A stretch of 64,000 bases of DNA from Cercophora sp. LCS_1 (lineage: Eukaryota > Ascomycota > Sordariomycetes > Sordariales > Lasiosphaeriaceae), in assembly GCA_036250225.1 (NCBI GenBank), contig JAPZLL010000053.1:62001-126000 (forward strand). The letters run 5' to 3'. Both the position numbers and the translations under genes were made by a program. Under the pieces are notes generated by a model that was given only the letters and a program-made list of their open reading frames with translations, did no database searches and was not told where the DNA came from. Within the stretch, counting starts at the first letter, position 1. Each line of letters begins with the position of its first letter. Below are positions 23,029 through 33,000 of the stretch, piece by piece.

Positions 23029-23036
23029 TATATAAA
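23029..23036 (+). promoter_or_regulatory. TATATAAA sequence immediately before a start codon
   Basis: The sequence ends 12 bp before the ATG at 23049. If used as a TATA box, transcription would start inside the coding region. More likely it is part of the transcribed leader and not functional as a core promoter. Confidence 0.3.
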
Positions 23037-23048
23037 TCCCCCACAGCC

Positions 23049-26000
23049 ATGGACCCAGGGCAGCCTGACCCCAAACGGCCCCGTCTGTCGACTGTTCCGC
23101 CATGGTCAGCAGGCGGTGCGCACCACGGCCACGGTGTGTCCCTCCCCCATCCCACTCCCTCGACCACCGGCTCCCATATTCCTCACCACCCCCCTCCGGC
23201 ATCCCAATACCCACCTCAACCTTCACCACACTCATACCCTCCCCCTCGACCCGCCGGCCCCGGGGATCCTCATCACCAGCATCAACCGCCGCCGCCCCCT
23301 CACCACCATCAGCAACCACAGGCTCACCCGCCGCCGCCGCATGCGCAACAACCACCCCTTAACGACGACCGGCGCCATCATGAGCCCGAACGATATCCGC
23401 CCATGCAGGAACATCGGCCACCGCAGTCTCCAGCTCACCCGCCCTACCCGGGCTATCCCTCCCGCGACCCCATGGTCAAGCCGGATCCCGGAGAAGACAC
23501 GCTCCCGCAGCTGCGCCGGCCGCTCTCGACCGGAGGCGGCCCAGACAGCATGACGCCGGGCACGCCGCACGCTCCCCATCCCCCTCCACAGACCTACCCA
23601 GAGGAGAAGCGACATGTGGGCTACGACAGTGGCCCGCCGCCGTCCATGTACAGACAGCCGAGCTATCCTCCACAGACACCGCATCCCCATTCGCAGCCGT
23701 ACGACTATGCGCCATCATTTGGGTCCCACAGCGAGCTCCCATACACGGTTCATATTGCGTCGTCGGGCAAGCGCAAAGCCCAGAGAGCGTCGCAGGTAGG
23801 TCTCCAAAGGGTCTCGCTCAAGCTATGGACGTGGAAGCTGACCGTGAACGGTAGGCGTGCGACAGCTGTCGGCAGCTCAAGGCAAAATGCGACGAGACCA
23901 AGCCTTGTAAAAGCTGCAGGGAGAAGAAGGTCGAGTGCAAGTACCGGGAAGCAGTCCCGAAGCAGTGGGTTTCCCTGGCTGTTGGTGGGCACTCTCCTGC
24001 CACGCTGACACAGTACACAGACAAGACAAGGTTGCAACAGATATTCTGGATGCCCTTTTGAACTTGACGCAGAAATTTAGCACTTTTGAACAGCGTTTCA
24101 GCCACCTTGAACATGTCGTCAAGCGCGTTGCGCCAACGATCGACCTCCAGCCGCCCGACATGAAGATGGAAGAGGACGAGCGCCCTGGGTCGGCTGATTC
24201 AGGGGCCCTGGCAGAGGACAACTACTCGTCATCTCCGGGAGAGACGTTGGCGACAAATATGGCCCCAATTAATGCACAAGAGGCGCGGACTGTTGTGCGG
24301 AACATGGAGGATGAGACGGAAGCAGACCCAGGGCCACAGGTGAAACCTGGTGTCCCAGCAATACCGCCTAATCACACGACCCTAGCAGCCTTGCTTCTCA
24401 AATGGCCGGCTATCGACGCCTTGGTCCGACGACATCTGGAGGCTGAGAACGTCAAGTTTGTGGATGAGTTTCCGATCCGACAGGAAGAGAGGCGCGGACT
24501 GTTGAGGATCTGGGGGAGGGGCGAGGGCGACAGCAGCCGGGGCGATAAGGACACCGGCCACGAACTCGGCGTCATGGAGGTGCAGGACGAATACTCGGAT
24601 ACCGGTGCTCCTTCGCCGGCAGACTGCTGGGGCCAGATCAGCGGGTCTCCCGGGCCCTCAGACGGCAGGTCGGCGATAACATCAACGCCTCCTCTAGACT
24701 TCCAAGAAGCGACGGTGTGGAAATACGTCAAGAGCTACGAGGAGAACGTCCAGAATATGCATCCGTTGATGATACCTGTGGAGCTACATGCTATGGTTAA
24801 GCTGTTTTTGGAGAGCCTCCAAAGCAAAACGAGCAAACACGTTGCTGTTGCAAAGTTCGCAGCGCCGTACGAGCACGACAGGAAAAGGAAGCGGACATCG
24901 CCCGCTCCGGAAGGCCAGGACCTGCCTTCACCCAAAGCGAAGCCGACGTTCCAACGGTCCATCAACAACGCATTGGTGTTGCTGGTTCTTGCGCTGGGCA
25001 AAATCTGTGACTACAAAAAGAAGATTCCCGACTTGGTGCCGGTCGGTGAGCCCTCTTCGACGTTTGACTCGCCATCAACGCGGAACGGGTACCCGGCCTC
25101 GCCGAGCCAAGGCTCGCCTCCTGGACCGCCATCGTATTCTGGTCACGGGTCGCCAAAGGATGGGGATCGGTCGAGCAGCAGTCGGCGGCAATCGTTCCAA
25201 GGTGTTGGGCCGAACGCGCCAAAGGCCCAGTCGCTAAAGAGGAACATGGACGTTATCCCTGGCCTGGACTACTTTGCTCACGCAACCGATATTCTAGGAG
25301 GGCAACTTGCCGGGTCAAGCCTGCGACACATCCATGCCTATCTCCTCGCAGGACTATACCATGGCCAGCTCGGAAGGGTCGTGGAGAGCTATGCGTACAT
25401 CAAGGAGGCTGGCTACGCGCTGCAGATCAAGATGAGACCGTAGGAGCAACCAACCCGTAGCCGTGTTTGACAATTTACTAACACAAAAAACAGGGCCATG
25501 AATCGGCTGTCCAACCTCAAGGACGCCATTCCTAATGGGCTGGAGACCATCACGGAAAAGACGGATAACCAGCTCTGTTTTGCGTTCTGGACGTGTCTGC
25601 AGCTCGAGAGGTTTGTGCCTAGATACCTGACCCCGATCGAGTTGAGGGCTAACCCATGCCAGTGATATCATCGCCGAGTTGCCGCTGCCACAGTCGCACA
25701 TCTTGGCGTTCGAAGAAATGATACCGTACCCAAACATCAAGCTCGCCGAACAACAAGGCCACGACGGGCGTGTGCTCCGAGGCTACCTGGCACAGCTCTA
25801 TCTGCGAAAAAGCCTGAACCACATTCACTCGAGACTGTACGACCCCGAGAAGCCGGATCCTCTCCAGTACCAGCATGACGCGGGCAAGTTTGTCGACTAC
25901 GTGCAGAACTCCCTCGACATGCGATTTGTGCCGCCCGAGTTCAAGTTTAATCATAACGATCCGCCGGCGAAGGACATCTTGGCTGCCCGACTGCGGGCCA

Positions 26001-27013
26001 AGTACTGGGGGGCACAAGTCATCACATACCGGCCTTTTATCCGCCAGATTCTTGACTACAACCACAAGATGCGGACGCAGTCGCCCAATGCGCCCGAATT
26101 TGGGTCGCCAGCGGCAGCGGGAGCCATGCCTCCAAACAACAACCCCAACGAAGTGATTAACAATGCAGAAAAGGGCATCCGGGCACTGATTGAGAGCACG
26201 CGCGCATTCCACGGCATCAAGGAGGAGCGGTTCGTCATCACCAACGTGTTTGGAACCGCGCATGCGTATGTTTATGTCTGTCCAGAAGAAGAGCAATGCT
26301 AACGTCACCACAGGCAATGGGGCAACCTCTTGACGCTCGCCGCCGCGTTCAAGGATCCAACCCTCCACCCGTTTGTCGACGAGCCGACACTCCGAGATCT
26401 CTTTCAGAAGACCATCTCCTTCTTTAGAGTCATTTCGCAGCCGTCCAGTGCGCTTGCCATCGACATGCGCATTCTCGAGGGGCTCGACCGTGAGCTGTGG
26501 AGGAGACCAATGAGCGACATGATGGACTTGCAGCCTCATCCGAACTCGAGCTTCTCCAGCACGACAAGCGGCCCGCCGCCCCAGATGCCGCCGCAGTTGC
26601 CGCCAATGAATACGCACCCTCCCGGGGCGGCTGTACCACCGGGAGTGGCGAGTCCGTACGGCATGCCTGGTCCCCATCCCATGTCAGGCCACCATGGCTT
26701 GCCCGGATCCGGGCTACCCAGCCCACCTGGCGCACCCGGCGCCCCGGGGATGCCCAGTCCGCCGGGCCCACACAATCCACACGCCATGCCCGGGGTGCAT
26801 GCGATATCTGGACCGCCGGCGTCGGGTCATGGACCATCGATCAGCGGCATGATGTCTGGTCCGCCGCCAGGTGTCCCAAGCCCGCCGGGCATGTCGGGAT
26901 CACCGGGGATGCCGAGCCCGCATGCCCTATCCGGACCACCCGGCATGTCAGCACCGGGGCCGTCTATTGACGGCATGATCACAACGCTGCCTCCCATGCA
27001 ACATCACCATTAG
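23049..27013 (+). CDS. large Zn2Cys6 transcription factor with Pro/His-rich N-terminus
   Basis: A 1231-aa nuclear regulator from six exons: 23049-23795, 23855-23964, 24021-25439, 25494-25610, 25663-26265 and 26314-27013. All phases close. Residues 1-249 are Pro/His/Gln-rich. The zinc cluster fills exon 2: Cys251, 254, 261, 267, 270 and 277 (C-x2-C-x6-C-x5-C-x2-C-x6-C), starting ACDSCRQLKAKC. It is followed by KYREAVPKQ and a leucine-rich helix (DILDALLNLTQKFSTFEQR), a likely dimerisation coiled coil. The middle has the helical fungal_trans regulatory domain (for example GSSLRHIHAYLLAGLYHGQLG, residues about 710-1000). The last 170 residues are a Pro/Gly/Met-rich collagen-like tail. Targets are unknown. 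One donor is GTTTGT instead of GTRAGT. Confidence 0.9.
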
Positions 27014-27750
27014 ATGCTTCATGGTCGACACCTTATTCTTAATGCTTTATACCAGCGGATGGGTATCGTGGGAAAAGAAAAACGACACGCTTCTAGGCGC
27101 AGGTGAAGGGGGTTTCATCGTCGCTTTTCTTTTTTTGCATGTCCCAGTGTTTTTTTTCTCGTCATGGCGTGGCTTCCAATGCATCTGCGAGGTGGGGGTG
27201 GGTCGTGTGCTTTCCATCTCGCCCTCGTCTAGGCTCTGGCCGAGATATCCCAAACATTGCATTTGCACGGTTTTTTTTGTTCTCTTTTCGTTTTGACCTC
27301 TGCCAAGTTTTCTTCTTTCTTTTGCCCGGGGAAGCGAAGGAGATACCACTATGTGAAACGCGTCTATGGATTGGTTATTCTTGGATCCTGGTCATTGGCA
27401 GGAGGCGGGCGGTTATCTGCTTTGTTTCAATTCGACTATTCGCCCTCTATATTTCGAATAACACGTAGCTTCTTTTGAAGTTCGACGTGATGGTTGAAAC
27501 GATTTTTTTTTTGCCTATTCTACTTGGAAAGAAAGATTTGGGATGGTATGGATGGATGGATGGATTGTTGGGGTGGGAGCCTGTATAAATGAGACCCCCA
27601 GATGGCAATGGGGGACTGGTCCTTGTATGTAGAAGGGTGCCATACACTGACAGACACGGCGAGGGAGAGACAACAAGGAGTGGTAGACAAACAGGGGTTG
27701 GTTATGATGTTGGTCACCCAGCGGACAGTTCCATTATGACATGTGAATCA
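27014..27750. other. convergent intergenic region between the regulator and Atg5
   Basis: Both genes end here, so this is 3' untranslated DNA. It contains long T tracts (about 27128-27135, 27149-27156, 27507-27515) and a GGAT tetranucleotide run at 27548-27565. No gene is seen. Confidence 0.5.
27548..27565 (+). repeat. (ATGG)n tetranucleotide repeat
   Basis: About four ATGG units in the 3' flank shared by the regulator and Atg5 genes. Confidence 0.75.
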
Positions 27751-28639
27751 TTACAGGAGAACAATAACCAAACAGAGCCACCCGTCTGGATACGCTGCTT
27801 CGCGCATCAGTTCCTCCAACGGCGCCCGAAAGGGAACCGCCGCCCCATGGAGGATGACATTCGCCAGAACCGGATCCCGACTACTAGGGAAGAGCGTAGG
27901 CAACACATTCTTGAGTGCCACGCCCAGTGTCTGTGGTGTTCCTAATCTCTTCAGCATTGCCTACCTCTTCATATCAGAGAAAAACTCACGATTCGGCAAC
28001 TTGGCCGGAATCAATGTCTGCACAACCTTGAACCCTTCCTCCGCAGAGGGTAGGTATATCCGAACCGGTACGTTCCTGAGCTGCGTCGGCGCATTCAAAA
28101 GCTTGTTCTGGATCTTGGCGAAGGCGGTATAATCACCTATTATGCCACATCAACATTACCTCCCTTTTTTAAAAAAAAAAAAAAAATCTCATCCATTCAT
28201 CCAGCACAAACAGACAGAAACAGAGGAGACAAAACTTACAATCCTTGACAGCCTCCCACAACCCCACACTCTCCCCCTTACTCAACCCCATAATCATCTT
28301 TGCATTGCCATTCCGCACAAAATCAGCCTCCTTGGCACTGTTCATAAACGTGTCGCTGATATCCCATTCTGGGCCGTCGCCGACTATCAACTTCCATGGC
28401 AGCGAGGCCGGTTGGTACAGATCGGCGAGCAACCCGACGGCTAGGTTGCGTAGCTGGACTTCTTCATGGTGGAAGGAGCTGCAGGGAAGACTGAAGTAGG
28501 CGGTCAGGCGCGGGAGCAAGAGGGGGAGGTAGGAGAGACGGGGGATGTGTGTGACGAAGGGCGGGTTGGAAGACAAAGGGTGGGTGATGGAGAGGGGGAG
28601 GGTTAGGGTGAAGAGGTGGGGTGGGATTTTGTCTGTCAT
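27751..28639 (-). CDS. ATG5: autophagy protein Atg5
   Basis: A 245-aa protein from exons 28639-28240, 28136-27990 and 27941-27751. Atg5 is conjugated to Atg12 and, with Atg16, acts as the E3-like enzyme that lipidates Atg8 on the growing autophagosome. Matching segments in order are THIPRLSYLPLLLPRL, EEVQLRNLAVGLLADLYQP with LPWKLIV, DTFMNSAKEADFVRNG, VGLWEAVKDCDYTAFAKIQ, NVPVRIYLPS with GFKVVQTLIP, TPQTLGVALKNVLPTLF, and EAAYPDGWLCLVIVLL. Lys103 in SAKEAD lines up with the Atg12 acceptor lysine (human Lys130). The N-terminus is short relative to other fungal Atg5 proteins I know of, so the start at 28639 is the least certain point. The second intron is 48 nt. Confidence 0.92.
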
Positions 28640-30021
28640 CTCTCGCCTCGCGTTGCCTGGGCTGGCCTTTGGCCCTGGCGAGCTCGGGCCTGCTTGGAAT
28701 CGACAGGTTTGCCGGTGCAGCGTGAGGGTTGATCGGTGGATATCCCCTCTGGGTTGAGTACCTAAGCCGATGTGTCGTCGTTTGCTTTGCGTTTGCCTTT
28801 ACGAAGGAAAAGAAGCCAACCAGCCAATTGTCCCCCTCCCCCGCGCTCCGCAGTTGCGATAACGACAGCCTCGCGCCGTGCTGCGGGGCAATGCGGGGTA
28901 CCGGGGTACCTATCAAAACTTGAACCCAAAGCCGCAGGCTCACGCAGCAAGCAGAACCCCTCTCATCGGAAACTTCGGCGCCGCCAGCAAAGAAAGGAAC
29001 TGACATCAAATAAGGTGCATTTCTTCAACCAACTTGCAGTGTCCTACCGTACCAGACCCGACATCTGCATGTCTCATGCAGTGCGCATTCACACTGTGTG
29101 CGGATTTGGTCTCTTGTACCTCCAAAGTATCAGTCTGCTATCCGATCGCTATATGCAAGGCCAATTCTTCCCAACCCGTCCCCACATTAGCTTTCTTTCA
29201 GAGCCCCATATGATTGCTTCACCGCTTCCACACCGCAACATTATGAGAACTGTAGGACGACAAAAAGAACAAACAGACGGGATTTAGTGCGGCAAAGGAG
29301 GAAAAAAAAGTGATACATCATCTAATATTACCCCGCCCAAGCCGTCCGCTCATGACATATTCTGACCATTGGATAATCAACGCAGCGTCGCAATCGCAAT
29401 CGTAATCGCGTTCTGTATCTCCGGCTTACCGTACGTGGCCGGCGTACCGGCTTGGAGATGTCAAACAACCCCAACCCTCCGGTGGCAGGAGGGCGGCTTG
29501 CATCGGCACTCGCTTGCTTTCGAATCTGATCTCAACACAACATTTTGACACAGATGATCAGATCTCGCATCACATCATCACAATGCAACAGGAAGAGATA
29601 TATATAACTTCAAGTCATCATATTCACAACCACTACCCACCCGCCTAATTACATACAAATGAGAAAACTGACAACGTAGTCGTCTGATGTGACATACACT
29701 GCTTGCTTGCTTGCTTGTTGCCTATCACCCACCCGAGTTTTCATCTCTTCGGTTTCTCACTCGACCTCCTTGACCACAAAAAAGACATCGACAAAAAACT
29801 CCCATGGTATCAGCAATCTTCATGCTTTCTGAAAAATAAATAAACACAAGGCCATGAACAAAAAAAAAAAAGGTAACCGCTAGTGAAAATACATTAAAGG
29901 CTCTGCAATTTTACCCCCTGCAAGCCACGTACATGCTTTTTGTATCAAAACTCTCAACAACACGACAGAAACATTTGTACAAGAATTCAACACATCATGC
30001 ACCGCGCACCGTTCAAGGGTA
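28640..30021. other. intergenic region: Atg5 promoter side and 3' flank of the 1384-aa gene
   Basis: 1.4 kb between two minus-strand genes. The left part should contain the Atg5 promoter. The right part (about 29300-30021) is more A/T-rich, with ATAAATAAA near 29835-29843 and poly-A tracts near 29859-29870 on the plus strand. This suits the 3' flank of the 1384-aa gene. A GCTT run is at 29701-29717. Short open frames here have no support. Confidence 0.45.
29701..29717 (+). repeat. (GCTT)4 tetranucleotide repeat
   Basis: Four GCTT units in the A/T-richer 3' flank of the 1384-aa protein gene. Confidence 0.8.
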
Positions 30022-33000
30022 TCAAGCAACTCTGGTCTTCTTCCCCCGTGCCGCCCTGTAATCATCATCCACACCCCCTGGTGGTGCCGAGTTCTTGAAA
30101 AACTCCGCCAACTCCGACGTTCCACGGCTGGGAACCGAGACTGCCTCACGCGGCTCGAACTTCTTCATCGGGACACGTCCCGCTGGCCGGCTACCAGTGC
30201 CCATGGTAGCCGCTGCCTTGGACGAGTAATTAGCCGGGTTGTACATGTCGGCGCCCGGCGGAATGTTGACTTGGATCGGGATGTAGCCTTTTGCGCCCAC
30301 AGGTCGGCTGTTTGCTGGTCGCTGGTCCGCCGCTGGAACAGGTGGAGGGACAGGGCTTCGCGGGGATGAGCCGCCCGACGAGTTTGCGCTGTTGCGCCCG
30401 CTGTCACGCCTCGTGAACCTCGCCATCAAGCTCGGCGCGCTGGCTTTCTTCTTAGGTTTGGGCTGAGGCGGAGGAGGAGCAACAAATGGCCGGATGACGG
30501 GTTCAGGAGGTGGGGGAACGCTGCGGAGGAAGTCGATGAGACTCTCCTCTTGCGGTTCTTGCCTCTTTCGTCGCGGTGTGGGGTCCAGGTCTTCGAGGTC
30601 ATCGTCCTCATCGCTGAGGTCGATGGCGTACGGATCACGAACACGGCGAGTCTTGCGCTTTGGCATCGGCATGTCGTCATCCCCGAAGCCACCGTAGCTC
30701 TTGTTGCCTCCAGGGAGAGGCTTGTTCCGTCCGAGGAGCGCACTCTGAGAGTTAATCGAAGATGCAATCGAAGGCTCGGTAACATTAGTGGACGCCCGGC
30801 TGCTTCTCACATCGACATCGCGCAGGTGGGCGTCCACGGCCCTACCGCCAACGGCTCCAGAAAGCTGATCCGAGTCCATGGTTGTCCGGAAGGGGGCTAC
30901 TGTCTTGGGGATCCGGGGGTTGCCCGTGGTGCTGGGGGGTCCACGGCGGATGAAGTCGATCAGGTCCGAGTTGTCGTCCTTATAGTCAACTGCGGCGTCA
31001 CGAGCTTGAAGACGTGCCCGGTTCATGCTGCTGGTGGTCGAGACCCGACCCGAGTCGATACTTGCCTTTGGCAGCGACGCAGCAGAAGCAGCAGCTACAG
31101 CGGGATTGCGCACAGGAGCACCGCCGTTCGGGCCGGTTGAGCGAATGAACTCTGCAAACTCGGCAAGTGATTCGCGGGGCAATCTGGCGTCTCTGGGTTG
31201 CGAAGAATTGGCCCGGGGCTTGGGTGCTCCTAAAGGAGCCGACCGCGAGTTGGTTAGTGGCGTGCTGCCGTTAGACTGAACAGTGGTCAGGCTGTTCTTG
31301 CGCTGTGTCTCGGGAACGGGGTATGAGATTGGGCCCGAGGAGCGCGATATAGACGTCGACCGCTTGAGCTCGCTCGAATGCGCGAAGGACGATGACCTAG
31401 ATCGATCTCCGTTTTGACGAGCCTCTTCGCTCTTTCGTTTGACAGCAATGACGGGACTACCCGTGAGACCTGAACGGTTCGACTGTGACTGTGATGGTTT
31501 TCCCGTGATTAGATAACGCGGGCCCATGCGATAGATCACACTTACGTCAATGTCACGCATGCTCTCCGGCGTTAGCGTGTACTGGATTGTCTGGTCGCTC
31601 TGGATGAGCTCCTCAAAATTGCGTGCAACATCAATCCGCGAGCGCGTCGTCTCCTCCGACGTCCTCAACTGCTTCAATCTGGTGGTCGACGAGCTCGACG
31701 TGGAGCCCGATGTGTGCTGTTGTCTTGTTGCCATGTTTCCGGAATCCTGTGTTCTGAAAGACTCCGAGGGGCTCCGGTTACGCAATTGTTCCACGGATAC
31801 TTGTCCAATAGTCGCTGGATGCGTCCGAGGCGGCGACGCACCAACGTGCTGTCTCCCGATATTCCGTTCCGGGACTGAGGGTTGTGGCACAGAGAAGGAT
31901 CCATTGGTTGGCGTGACGGGCTGCGGACGGGCCGGAATCGAGGGCTTGCGAGATGGCTCTGGCTTGTCTTCCATGTAAAAGGTTCCACTCGAGGCTGTTG
32001 ACGAGATAATCGTTACCTTGGTGACTGGCTTGACGGGTGATGGCGGGCCTTGTGTGCGCTGCGCGACCGATCCAAAGACCGATTGTGAGTCAGGTGCCCT
32101 GGACTGCTTGGGCGCTGCCGCGACGGGCTCCTGGATGATAGCCAAGCCACTTCCGACGGCGCCCGAGGAACCTGTCGGGCTGGCGGGAGACGCTGCCTGC
32201 TCATTCGCAGTAGCTTCTTCCGCCTCGGAAATCGAGTGATTTCCAGAAAGGCCAGATCGTAGGGCAGGAGATCTGAAAGCTGACATGCTGTCGGGAGAAC
32301 GACGCATCCGCTCTTCAATGATGGGCGGCGTCATTCCACCGCTCAGGCGGGTCGCTGTCGCCTGGCGGATGTTCTCTGTCACGTCTGCAGAGCTGCGGCG
32401 CGACCCGATCGAGCCAATTGCAGGGCTGCGAGGACCAGCAACATCAACCAGGCGTGCGGAGTGAATGCTAGGCGTCCGAATTGGCAAGTTGGTGTTGATG
32501 GCCGCTGGGATTCTGTGTTCAGAAGCCGCAGGCGAGATGCTGCGACCCGAGATTGACACTCTCGATGACATGAGAATCTGGGGCTCTTCAACAAGCTCAT
32601 CCTCGAGCTCTCCCAGCTCGTCGTCTTGAAGCTCCTCCTCTGGCCCGTGATGCTCAACCTTGGGGTAGTCGAGACCAGCGGAGGACACAGGTGTCACGTC
32701 CTCCGACTCGGACCAACCAGCCTTGGGAGATTCGGATGCGACCTCGGCAACTTCCGGAGGCACGTCGTCCACGATCTCCTCCTCGACCTCGACGGGAGAC
32801 GAGTCGGTGGGAATGAAGGGGGCGGCCGGTGGAGTTGGCAGCGAATTCGATCGTTGCCGGAAGACGAAAGCTGGAGTCTGCGGCTGGGAAACAGTCGGCC
32901 CGGGCTGGTCGCGAGGAGCAGAGAAAACCATTAAGCTCTTGGGCCGGATCGGCAACAAATCCTCCAAATCATCGAAGTCGTCAGCTTCGGTGTCGTCATC

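Larger units (their letters stand above)
18034..23048. other. 5-kb gene-poor region upstream of the large Zn2Cys6 regulator
   Basis: I find no supportable gene. Long open frames in 18.4-19.0 kb and 20.5-22.4 kb overlap on both strands in conflicting frames, as expected of GC-rich non-coding DNA, and show no domain. From about 22.4 kb to 23.05 kb the plus strand is rich in C/T with CTGCTG-type triplets, like a long 5' leader. A 27-nt (CGC)n tract lies at 21501-21527. The region probably holds extended regulatory DNA for the regulator gene that follows. Confidence 0.45.

Noticed and set aside
23102..23362. 86-codon frame inside the large regulator's first exon
   Set aside because: A shadow of the Pro/His-rich coding sequence in another frame.
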